A stretch of DNA of 11,294 bases. Source: Sodaliphilus sp050873765. Its GTDB lineage: Bacteria; Bacteroidota; Bacteroidia; Bacteroidales; Muribaculaceae. The DNA is taken from contig JBNMJK010000075.1 of assembly GCA_050873765.1 (NCBI GenBank), positions 1-11,294 on the forward strand, read 5' to 3'. The notes under the pieces are model-generated. The model did no database searches and was not told where the DNA came from. It was given only the letters and a program-made list of their open reading frames with translations. Position 1 is the first letter of the stretch. Every line of letters begins with the position of its first letter. Made by a program: the position numbers and the translations under genes. This document shows positions 1 through 6,157 of this stretch, one piece after another.

Positions 1-2
1 CA

Positions 3-125
3 TCGAATGCCATGGCAGAATCGTTCAATGCCAAAATCAAGCTTTTCCGGGCTAATCTTAGAGGTGTGGCGGACAAGAAGTTCTTCCTCTTCCGCATCGC
101 CAACCTATTTGCTTATCCCCACTAA
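3..125 (+). CDS. C-terminal end of an ISAon1-like (ISL3 family) transposase, cut by the window edge
   Basis: Frame 3 is open from the window edge to TAA at 123-125 and gives about 40 residues containing AESFNAKIKLFRANLRGVAD and then KKFFLFRIANLFAYPH. This matches my memory of the C-terminal end of ISAon1/ISL3-type DDE transposases of Bacteroidetes, where the (A)ESFNAKIK segment carries the last catalytic glutamate region and FFL(F/Y)RLxxxYA lies near the C-terminus. Most of the gene lies left of position 1, so I cannot tell whether the element is intact. I did not recognise a terminal inverted repeat in the 100 bp after the stop. The overlapping frame starting at 7 is a shadow. Confidence 0.7.
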   Translation, partial: SNAMAESFNAKIKLFRANLRGVADKKFFLFRIANLFAYPH

Positions 126-224
126 TTTTCTACTGAGCCGCCCCCTCCCCATGTATCGAAAAAACATTGGATTCACGAACCGTGCGTCGCTACGAATCTT
201 TCTGTTGTCGGGGTGGCGGATTTT

Positions 225-256
225 TTTGTGGGTGTAGCATACATTTCGTACTTTTG
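225..256 (+). promoter_or_regulatory. Bacteroidetes-type promoter upstream of the transporter pair
   Basis: A TTTG box (225-228) lies 20 bp before TACTTTTG (249-256), which fits the Bacteroidetes sigma-ABfr consensus TTTG-N19-20-TAnnTTTG. Transcription would begin at about 262-265, giving a leader of about 100 nt before the GTG start at 362. The -33 box lies in a T-run, so it is the weaker half. Confidence 0.55.
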
Positions 257-361
257 CACCCGATTACGATTTTAGATAATACGGAGTAGGAGCGATCCGC
301 GCGGCTTTTCTGTGAATGATGAGCCAGCGGCATCGTATGGTGATTTTACATTTACACAGTA

Positions 362-1252
362 GTGAAGAATCTGAAATACATATTGATGGTTCTGCTTGGC
401 GGAACACTTTACGGCACGATGTCGTCGTTTGTGAAACTATCGTACACACATGGATTCAATGCCGCGGAATTGTCGTTCTGGCAGGCCTTTCTCTCGGCTT
501 TGCTGCTGAGTGTGTGCGCTTTGGCCTCGAGAAAGGGCGGCAAGGGCAGGCTGGGGCGCTCCGGCGTGCTTCCGCTGCTGCTCACGGGGTGTGCCATCGG
601 GCTCACCAATTTTCTCTACTATGAGTCGGTGGAATACATTCCCGCTTCGCTGGCCATCATCATACTGATGCTGTTCACTTGGCTGAGCCTGCTGCTGGAG
701 TGGGTGGTGTTCCGCCGAAAATCGTCGCGGGCAGAGCTGCTCACGGTGTTTTTCATTCTGATAGGCACGGTGATGGCCGGTGGTGTGCTCGAAACGGAGC
801 AACTGACATTCTCTTATCATGGCGTGGCGCTTGCGCTGTGCTCGTCGCTCACCTATGCGGTGTATGTGGTGGCCAACGGCAGGGTGGGCACCGAAGTGAG
901 ATGGCAGTCGAAAAGCATGGCCATCATGGTGGGCTCATCGGCGTGCATCTTCAGCATCAATAGCGGCGTGATAGTGGGAGGCGGCTACATGTGTGGCGAG
1001 TTTATGCTTTGGGCTGTGTTTCTTGCTGTGGTGGGCACCACCATACCTACCGCGCTGTTTTCAGCCGGCATTTCAAAAATAGGCGCTGGCATCAGCTCCA
1101 TATTGATGACGGTAGAGCTTCCGGTGGCCATTCTGTGCGCTCGTGTGGTGCTCCATGAGCATATCAGCGCGCTGCAGGGTGTGGGCATATTGGTGATGCT
1201 GGCATCTATTGCCACGATGAACTATTATAAGGTGGCGAAAGCTCAAAAGTGA
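362..1252 (+). CDS. EamA-family (DMT superfamily) transporter, first of a tandem pair
   Basis: A 296-residue inner-membrane protein with about ten hydrophobic helices arranged as two EamA repeats; length and pattern are typical of drug/metabolite transporters (RhaT/YdcZ/EamA type). The second repeat ends in an EamA-like helix pair around residues 245-285, with VELPVAILCARVVLHEHIS preceding the last helix (the usual E-P-hA...hhxGExh pattern, with HEH in place of GE). The likely role is export or uptake of a small metabolite; the substrate cannot be read from sequence. The start is GTG at 362, because an in-frame TGA at 341-343 closes the frame just upstream and the only later alternative is an internal ATG inside the first helix. 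The gene is 72 bp upstream of a second EamA gene on the same strand, so they are probably co-transcribed from the promoter at 225-256. Confidence 0.85.
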   Translation: MKNLKYILMVLLGGTLYGTMSSFVKLSYTHGFNAAELSFWQAFLSALLLSVCALASRKGGKGRLGRSGVLPLLLTGCAIGLTNFLYYESVEYIPASLAIIILMLFTWLSLLLEWVVFRRKSSRAELLTVFFILIGTVMAGGVLETEQLTFSYHGVALALCSSLTYAVYVVANGRVGTEVRWQSKSMAIMVGSSACIFSINSGVIVGGGYMCGEFMLWAVFLAVVGTTIPTALFSAGISKIGAGISSILMTVELPVAILCARVVLHEHISALQGVGILVMLASIATMNYYKVAKAQK

Positions 1253-1324
1253 AGCAAGAGCTACGCACGAAATGATAGATTATTATCCCAAAATCAAACA
1301 GGAAATCTGCAAAAATTGGCAACG

Positions 1325-2218
1325 ATGAAAAAGAAACTGAGCAAAAATGCCATCATTGGCTATCCGGCTGGCATTATCACCGGCGTCACCTATGGGTTGA
1401 ACCCGCTGTTCGGCATACCGCTGATGCGCCATGGCGCGTCGGTTGACTCCATTCTGTTTTTCCGCTATCTCTTTTCGGTGATGCTTTTGGGCGCGTTTCT
1501 GCTGCTCACCAAGCAAAGCTTCAAGGTGAGCGCCAAGCAGGCGGGCGTGCTTGTGGTGCTGGGCACGCTCTTCACGATGAGCAGCGTGCTCCTTTTCACC
1601 GCCTACCACTATATAGCCTCCGGGCTTGCCACCACGCTCATCTTCCTCTATCCGGTGCTGGTGGCTATCATCATGGTGTTTTTGCGTGTAGTGCCGTCGT
1701 GGCAAGTGTGGATTTCTATTTTTGCCACATTTGTGGGTGTGGTGGTTATGACGCAGGGCAGCTATGGGCACTCGGTGAATCCGATAGGGGTGGCGCTGTC
1801 GATATGCTCGGCACTGGCCTATGCGTTCTTTATCGTGATTGTGAACCGGAGCAAAGTGATCAGTGGCATATCCAACACTCTGCTCACCTTCTACGCTCTT
1901 TTGACGGGCGTGGTGATATTTTCGGTGAAGCTGGCGTTTTCGCACACCGCGGTGGCAGCGGGCATTGAGGGGTGTGCGGCATGGGCCAATCTTTTGGGGC
2001 TGGCACTGCTGCCCACCATCGTATCCACCGCCACACTTGCCATTGCCTCGCGCAATATCGGTGCCACTAAAGCGTCGGTGCTTGGCGTGTTTGAGCCGAT
2101 AACGGCGATACTTGTGGGCACACTCGTGTTTGGCGAGGCGCTGACTGCCAATGTGGTGGCTGGTATTCTCATTGCCACGGTGGCGGTCACCTTCATGATC
2201 AAGACCACGAAGCGGTGA
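1325..2218 (+). CDS. EamA-family (DMT superfamily) transporter, second of a tandem pair
   Basis: A 297-residue protein with about ten transmembrane helices and two EamA repeats. The second repeat contains GVFEPITAILVGTLVFGEAL (about residues 250-270), a textbook EamA signature in which the Glu-Pro turn and the GE motif bracket a helix. The N-terminus (MKKKLSKNAIIGYPAG) is positively charged before helix 1, so the N-terminus is probably cytoplasmic. I chose ATG at 1325; a TTG at 1316 in the same frame would add three residues (MAT). The gene diverges clearly from its upstream neighbour, so the two are old paralogues or independent family members and not a recent duplication. A heterodimeric arrangement is possible but not shown. 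The stop is 26 bp from the stop of the convergent flavoprotein gene and I see no terminator in that gap. Confidence 0.86.
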   Translation: MKKKLSKNAIIGYPAGIITGVTYGLNPLFGIPLMRHGASVDSILFFRYLFSVMLLGAFLLLTKQSFKVSAKQAGVLVVLGTLFTMSSVLLFTAYHYIASGLATTLIFLYPVLVAIIMVFLRVVPSWQVWISIFATFVGVVVMTQGSYGHSVNPIGVALSICSALAYAFFIVIVNRSKVISGISNTLLTFYALLTGVVIFSVKLAFSHTAVAAGIEGCAAWANLLGLALLPTIVSTATLAIASRNIGATKASVLGVFEPITAILVGTLVFGEALTANVVAGILIATVAVTFMIKTTKR

Positions 2219-2244
2219 GCCTTCTCGGGCAGAGCTTGCTTCTC

Positions 2245-2841
2245 TTAGAAATTACGGCATATTTCCATGCCTTCGGCTATGGTGGCGCTGATTTTCGCCT
2301 CCACTTCCTCCGGTTTGTAGAAGTCCATGTTCTCGGCAGCAAGGGTGATTACCTCGCCCAGCCCCCACAGAGCGCTGATGGCCTTGATGTAGGGCGTGGC
2401 GCCGTCTAATGGGTCGCCGGTGTGCACATTCATGCCGCGAGTGGTGATGTAGAGCACCTTCTCGCATTTGCACAGTCCTTCAAAGCGCGTGCCGCTGTTG
2501 CGGAATGTGATGCCAAACAGCGACATATTCTCGATGAACACCTTCAGTATGGAAGGATAGCTCATATCCCAAAATGGTGCGGCTATCACTATCCGGTCGG
2601 CCATGGCAATGTGCTTCGCCATGGTTACAATGTTCTGCGGCACATGCCCATTGGCTCGCTCTGCGAGCACACGGCGGCCTACAGCATGATAGTCGTCGCC
2701 GTCGAGCCTCACCATTTCCACCGCATAGCGTTTTTCCAGTTCTGCCACTAAGGGCAGGAGTATGCGCCGTGTGCGTGAAGCCCCGTCGCGCATGCAGGCG
2801 TCGATCACTATCAATTTCTTCGTCATCGTATCCAATATCAT
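2245..2841 (-). CDS. NAD(P)H-dependent FMN oxidoreductase (flavodoxin-2 / AzoR-like)
   Basis: A 198-residue cytoplasmic flavodoxin-fold protein of the NAD(P)H dehydrogenase (quinone)/azoreductase type (PF02525-like). The first strand KKLIVIDAC is followed by the FMN-phosphate loop region MRDGASRTRRIL (residues 18-28). APFWDMSYPSILK (88-100) is the family's P-x-W/Y-N-x-x-x-P-x-x-LK motif, which contacts the flavin; here Asp replaces the usual Asn. YITTRGMNVH (131-140) is where many AzoR proteins have a (S/A)RGG-type isoalloxazine loop. Expected activity is two-electron reduction of quinones, azo or nitro compounds using NAD(P)H. The start at 2841 gives MILDTM; Met6 (2826) is an equally plausible start because the conserved strand begins right after it. 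A minus-strand -7 box and a hairpin leader lie upstream. The gene is convergent with the second transporter gene. Confidence 0.85.
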   Translation of the reverse strand: MILDTMTKKLIVIDACMRDGASRTRRILLPLVAELEKRYAVEMVRLDGDDYHAVGRRVLAERANGHVPQNIVTMAKHIAMADRIVIAAPFWDMSYPSILKVFIENMSLFGITFRNSGTRFEGLCKCEKVLYITTRGMNVHTGDPLDGATPYIKAISALWGLGEVITLAAENMDFYKPEEVEAKISATIAEGMEICRNF

Positions 2842-2881
2842 CGCATTCTATATTATGTGTTTACAGAGACAAAAAGAGAAG

Positions 2882-2923
2882 AGTGTGCAAGAGCCTCTGC
2901 GCCCTCTTGCACACTTCTTTTTT
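2882..2923 (+). terminator. Terminator-like hairpin with + strand T-run, inside the leader of the flavoprotein gene
   Basis: A perfect 12-bp stem (2882-2893 with 2904-2915, AGTGTGCAAGAG and its complement) around a 10-nt loop is followed on the + strand by TCTTTTTT. This is a good intrinsic terminator for rightward transcription. Read on the minus strand it falls in the flavoprotein leader and is followed by a broken U-rich run (CTTCTCTTTTTG), so leftward termination of the secreted-protein gene or attenuation is also possible. Confidence 0.6.
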
Positions 2924-2928
2924 CAGTG

Positions 2929-2936
2929 CAAAGATA
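2929..2936 (-). promoter_or_regulatory. Minus-strand -7 promoter box for the flavoprotein gene
   Basis: Read on the minus strand the bases are TATCTTTG, an exact TAnnTTTG match followed by CAC. No clear TTTG box is seen 19-21 bp upstream, so only half of the promoter is supported. Initiation around 2922 would give a leader of about 80 nt that begins with an A-run and the 2882-2915 hairpin. Confidence 0.45.
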
Positions 2937-2972
2937 GTAAAATATTCGCTCTTTTTCGTGTAAGTATAGGTC

Positions 2973-3338
2973 TCAGAATGAAAATCCTATGGCCATGTAG
3001 AATGCGCTGCGTCCGCTGTTCATGATGCGGTAAATCACGCCATCGGCCTCCCAGTGCCTTCTGCCGCCATACATCACATATCTGCCGCCAGGTGGACGCT
3101 TTCTCACCACATCGCCCACCTTGCAGTGGTGGCGGTGGCGTTCTGGACGCGCGTCGCGACATTCATGGCGGTGGCCGCGCTTTTCGGCGTGTGGCCGGTG
3201 ATGCCTGCCGTCGTTCATCTCATACCTGCCGTGGCGGTCGAATTCGCCAGGACCTCTGTGGTGGTTTCTGTGGTTGCCTGCACTCATTGGAGCTGCGAGA
3301 GCCAACGCCAGAGCGGCGCTCAGTAATAATCGTCTCAT
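2973..3338 (-). CDS. Secreted His/Arg-rich small protein with a DUF6515-like C-terminal segment
   Basis: A 121-residue protein. Residues 1-20 (MRRLLLSAALALALAAPMSA) form a clear Sec signal peptide with likely cleavage after Ala20, so the product is periplasmic or surface-exposed. Residues 21-75 are dominated by His, Arg, Gly and Asp: 12 His between residues 23 and 71, plus Cys60 and Cys72. The last part, VGDVVRKRPPGGRYVMYGG followed by RRHWEADGVIYR, resembles the GxxVxxLPxG...vxGxxYYxxdGvYY pattern of DUF6515-type envelope proteins; this is recognition by eye. The mature protein ends with an aromatic segment (SAFYMAIGFSF). Metal or acid binding is possible from composition but not shown. It is divergent from fic; the 210-bp gap between them holds the fic promoter, and no strong promoter for this gene was found. 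Confidence 0.7.
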   Translation of the reverse strand: MRRLLLSAALALALAAPMSAGNHRNHHRGPGEFDRHGRYEMNDGRHHRPHAEKRGHRHECRDARPERHRHHCKVGDVVRKRPPGGRYVMYGGRRHWEADGVIYRIMNSGRSAFYMAIGFSF

Positions 3339-3503
3339 AGTTCTTTAGTGTTGTGCATCCTCAAAGAGGCGCGGGTTAATAAACAGGTTTCGTTGGCTTG
3401 ATAGCCTTTGTGGATAAGACTGCAAAAACGCCCAAAGGTTAAATCCGCCACCGCGAATAATCGACCAACAGCCTGATTTTCCCGACCATTCACAAAAAAT
3501 GTG

Positions 3504-3511
3504 TATATTTG
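3504..3511 (+). promoter_or_regulatory. -7 promoter box upstream of fic
   Basis: TATATTTG matches TAnnTTTG exactly and sits 37 bp before the ATG, implying a leader of about 30 nt. The -33 region is only T-rich (TTTTCC near 3477-3482), not a clean TTTG. Confidence 0.5.
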
Positions 3512-3548
3512 TGGCGAAATCACCAACAACACCTTGTGACATCAACAA

Positions 3549-4670
3549 ATGAACAGAGAATACATCATACCCACTTTGCCTTTAAATTTTGATTTTGAAA
3601 CTAAGGACATCTTGCGCCAGTTGTCGAAGTCGAACCGTAGATTGGCAGAACTCAAAGGTGTGGCACAAACCATTCCTAATGAGGATATTCTGCTTAGCAC
3701 GCTTGTGCTACAAGAGGCATTAGATAGTTCTGCTGTAGAAAATATAGTGACCACTTCCGACGAGCTGTACAAAGCGCAACTTGGCGCAAGAAGCGAGATT
3801 CGTAATGCCGCGGCTAAGGAAGTGTTGAACTATCGCCAGGCTATGCGCGTGGGGTTTGAAATGGTGCGCAAAAATAAATTGCTCACTCTAAATGTAGTGA
3901 AGCAGATTCAAAAAGAGCTTGAGCACAACAATGCAGGGTTCAGGAAAGTGCCAGGCACCGCACTAAAGTCGTCGAGTGGAGAGGTGGTTTATACGCCTCC
4001 TCAAAATGGGGAAGATATTGTTAGATACATGACTAACCTTGAGCAATACATCAACACACAAGAATTGCAAGACATCGACCCCCTTATCAAGATGGCCATT
4101 ATTCATCATCAATTTGAGAGCATACACCCATTCTACGGTGGCAACGGCCGCACAGGACGAATTATTTCCATTCTATATTTGGTGACAAACGATTTGTTGG
4201 ATTTGCCGATACTGTACCTGAGCCGTTTTATCACACACAATAAAGGCGAGTACTACAGGCTGATACAAGAAATCAGGAACCATGCGCCAAACAATTTCAG
4301 TGAGTGGGAAAACTGGATAGTGTTTATGCTCAAAGGAGTGGAGGAGACGGCTCTTGAAACCACTGGGCTTGTGAAAAATATTTCTGCATTAATGACTAAA
4401 TTCAAGTCGATTTTAAAACCGCTGTTTGATAAGCAGTATAAGCATGAACTTCTGAACAACCTCTTTTTTCACCCCTACACCAAAATTGAATTTATGGAGA
4501 GAGATATGTCGGTGCAGAGAAAGACGGCCGCAAAGTATCTCGACACGATTGTTGATAAGACTGGGATTTTGCAAAAGCAGAAGCTGGGAAGAAGCAATTA
4601 CTACATCAATACTGAATTGATGAAGCTATTTGTGTATAGAACCGGCATCAATGGTGAAAATGACAGGTAA
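3549..4670 (+). CDS. Fic family protein (class II, likely AMPylase) with C-terminal winged helix
   Basis: A 373-residue cytoplasmic Fic/DOC enzyme. The N-terminal part (about 1-90, Fic_N-like) carries the inhibitory helix motif (S/T)xxxE(G/N) as S60-S-A-V-E64-N65, so this is a class II Fic whose own glutamate blocks productive ATP binding. The catalytic loop HPFYGGNGRTGR is complete at 193-204 (His193 base, Asn199, Arg201, Arg204). The C-terminal third contains a winged-helix-like segment around 313-355 (KIEFMERDMSVQRKTAAKYL ... GRSNYYIN), common in Fic proteins of this architecture and suggestive of DNA binding or autoregulation. The expected reaction is transfer of AMP from ATP to a hydroxyl side chain of a target protein; the target is unknown. 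No separate small antitoxin gene lies next to it, as expected when the inhibitory motif is intramolecular. Codon use is more A+T-rich than in the tsaE-birA operon downstream. Confidence 0.92.
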   Translation: MNREYIIPTLPLNFDFETKDILRQLSKSNRRLAELKGVAQTIPNEDILLSTLVLQEALDSSAVENIVTTSDELYKAQLGARSEIRNAAAKEVLNYRQAMRVGFEMVRKNKLLTLNVVKQIQKELEHNNAGFRKVPGTALKSSSGEVVYTPPQNGEDIVRYMTNLEQYINTQELQDIDPLIKMAIIHHQFESIHPFYGGNGRTGRIISILYLVTNDLLDLPILYLSRFITHNKGEYYRLIQEIRNHAPNNFSEWENWIVFMLKGVEETALETTGLVKNISALMTKFKSILKPLFDKQYKHELLNNLFFHPYTKIEFMERDMSVQRKTAAKYLDTIVDKTGILQKQKLGRSNYYINTELMKLFVYRTGINGENDR

Positions 4671-4697
4671 GTAATCTCTTTCCTTCTTTTGAATAAT

Positions 4698-4816
4698 ATG
4701 TACCCGAAAGTGGCAAATCGGGTACACGTTGGGGTAGATATGTACCCGAAAACGGCAAATCGGGTACACGTTGGGGTGGATATGTACCCAAAAGTGGCAA
4801 ATCGGGTACACGTTGG
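4698..4816. repeat. Three tandem 42-bp repeats, each an inverted repeat
   Basis: Units lie at 4698-4739, 4740-4781 and 4782-4816 (the last is truncated after CGTTGG). Each begins ATGTACCC and contains a hairpin with 9-nt arms, TGTACCCGA and TCGGGTACA, around a 10-nt centre (AAGTGGCAAA, or AAACGGCAAA in unit 2), followed by a 14-nt linker CGTTGGGGTRGATA. Unit 3 has CCCAA in the left arm, which breaks one pair. The array starts 28 bp after the fic stop and ends about 70 bp before the tsaE promoter. Because 42 is a multiple of three, every frame repeats a 14-residue peptide, which explains the open frames on both strands; I do not regard these as genes. Confidence 0.9.
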
Positions 4817-4885
4817 AGGCGTTGTATTTTCTGCGAAGGCTCCATGTGCTTTGGCTTTGCCGCAAAAGCGGGGGAGAATCATTTT

Positions 4886-4917
4886 TTTGCGGTTTTACCC
4901 GAATTAGTGTAAATTTG
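4886..4917 (+). promoter_or_regulatory. Promoter of the tsaE-birA-LOG operon
   Basis: TTTG (4886-4889), a 20-bp spacer and TAAATTTG (4910-4917) form a full match to the Bacteroidetes primary promoter. Initiation at about 4923-4925 would leave a leader of about 22 nt before the tsaE ATG at 4946. Confidence 0.7.
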
Positions 4918-4945
4918 TGGTGAAATATTAATCACAAATTATATT

Positions 4946-5386
4946 ATGAGAACAATTCAGATTCCTGTGGAAAATGTGGATGCTCTGCCCCAGGCTGCTC
5001 GCCAGTTTGCGGCTGAGATGGCCGACTACACGGTGTATGCCTTCTATGGGCAGATGGGCGCTGGAAAAACCACTTTCATCAATGCGCTATGCCGTGAATT
5101 AGGTGTGGAGACCGACAACACCAACTCGCCGTCGTTTGCCATCATCAACGAGTATCGGAGCGACACCACCGCCGAACTTATCTACCACTTCGACTGCTAT
5201 CGCCTTGAAAACGAGGCTGAGGCTCAAGACATTGGTGTGGAAGATTATTTCGACTGTGGCGCACTTTGTTTTATTGAGTGGCCTGAGCGCATCGACGGCC
5301 TGCTGCCCGACGACACGGTGAATGTGGAAATCGTGGTGAACGATGATGACTCGCGCTTGATTAAGGTGACATTCCCCGACGATTAG
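4946..5386 (+). CDS. tsaE: tRNA threonylcarbamoyladenosine biosynthesis ATPase TsaE
   Basis: A 146-residue cytoplasmic P-loop ATPase, the usual length for TsaE (YjeE). The Walker A motif GQMGAGKT is at 35-42. The following NSPSFAIINEY (60-70) is the switch-I-like SPTF/SPSF segment, HFDCYRL (81-87) is the conserved HxDxYRL strand, and CFIEWPERI (108-116) is the IEWxER motif. Together these are diagnostic. TsaE drives the TsaB-TsaD complex, which transfers the threonylcarbamoyl group to A37 of ANN-decoding tRNAs; tsaB and tsaD are not in the window. It is the first gene of an operon with birA (18-bp gap) and a LOG-family gene, and a complete promoter lies directly upstream. Confidence 0.95.
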   Translation: MRTIQIPVENVDALPQAARQFAAEMADYTVYAFYGQMGAGKTTFINALCRELGVETDNTNSPSFAIINEYRSDTTAELIYHFDCYRLENEAEAQDIGVEDYFDCGALCFIEWPERIDGLLPDDTVNVEIVVNDDDSRLIKVTFPDD

Positions 5387-5404
5387 TATCACACGATATA
5401 CGAT

Positions 5405-6157
5405 ATGCCACGCTATATCAAAGTAACCGAAACGAAATCCACCAACAGCTACCTGGGCCGCATGGCGGCAATTTTGCCGGGTGGCACGGTGATTTACACC
5501 TATCGCCAGACTGCCGGTCGCGGTCAGCGTGGCAACAGCTGGGAGAGTGAGGAGGGCAAGAACCTGGCGTTCTCCTACTTGCTGAAGACGCCAAGCATCG
5601 AGCCAAGCCGCCAGTTCTTCATCAGCGAGGCGGTATCGCTTGCCGTGGCCGACACGCTCAGCGTGTATGTGCCAGAGGGCATTGCCATCAAGTGGCCTAA
5701 CGACATCTACTTCCGCCACCAGAAAATTTGTGGCATCCTGATTGAAAACACTCTCAGCGCTGGCACCATTGCCCATTCTATCATAGGCGTGGGCATCAAC
5801 ATTAATCAGGAGCGTTTTGTGAGCGATGCTCCTAATCCTGTGTCGCTCAAGATGATTACCGGCGTGGATTACGATTTGGAGCGGCTTCTGCGCGAGGTGA
5901 ATGAGCGCATTGAGCGATACACCGATTTTTCAGCCGGCACCACGCAGCAGGAGCTGCATGGCCGTTATTTGGCGCACCTCTACCGCGCCGACGGCAAGTC
6001 GCACTGCTGGCAACTGCCATCGGGCGAGTGCTTCGACGGTGTGATCATGGACGTGCACCCCGATGGGCAGTTATGCATCAGGAACGATGGCACAGGCGAA
6101 CTGGGAAAGTATTATTTCAAGGAAGTGAAACACGTAATTAATAAGCACGTATTATGA
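5405..6157 (+). CDS. birA: Biotin--[acetyl-CoA-carboxylase] ligase (BirA/BPL), catalytic type without HTH
   Basis: A 250-residue ligase. It activates biotin with ATP to biotinyl-5'-AMP and transfers it to the lysine of biotin carboxyl carrier domains. The N-terminus starts directly in the catalytic fold (ETKSTNSYL, 9-17), so there is no N-terminal winged-helix repressor domain and no direct role in bio operon repression is expected. Signature motifs: GRGQRGNSW (38-46) is the adenylate-binding loop; KWPND (96-100) carries the catalytic Lys; CGILIE (109-114) and GVGININ (128-134) complete the active site. By eye alignment, the position of E. coli Arg118 is Gln41, a variation I believe is common in Bacteroidetes. 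The C-terminal 45 residues form the small SH3-like domain. It lies 18 bp after tsaE, and its last codons overlap the next gene by 4 bp (ATGA), indicating translational coupling. Confidence 0.94.
   Translation: MPRYIKVTETKSTNSYLGRMAAILPGGTVIYTYRQTAGRGQRGNSWESEEGKNLAFSYLLKTPSIEPSRQFFISEAVSLAVADTLSVYVPEGIAIKWPNDIYFRHQKICGILIENTLSAGTIAHSIIGVGININQERFVSDAPNPVSLKMITGVDYDLERLLREVNERIERYTDFSAGTTQQELHGRYLAHLYRADGKSHCWQLPSGECFDGVIMDVHPDGQLCIRNDGTGELGKYYFKEVKHVINKHVL

Noticed and set aside
257..361. A known riboswitch in the transporter leader
   Set aside because: I could not match the conserved cores of the classes I know; only weak short stems are visible.
1283..1945. 220-residue minus-strand open frame, His/Arg/Gln-rich
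   Set aside because: It is the antisense shadow of the second EamA transporter, whose hydrophobic EamA motifs are unmistakable.
4698..4816. A CRISPR array
   Set aside because: Linkers are 14 bp and nearly identical, whereas CRISPR spacers are longer and unique; no cas genes are present.
4689..4907. Open frame encoding repeated MYPKVANRVHVGVD units, and the overlapping minus-strand frames at 4601-4882
   Set aside because: The frames are open because a 42-bp non-coding hairpin repeat is divisible by three; the + frame runs into the tsaE promoter and has no promoter or protein-like remainder of its own.
5099..5776. 225-residue minus-strand open frame across tsaE and birA
   Set aside because: It is antisense to two genes with diagnostic motifs and spans their junction; no independent signal supports it.
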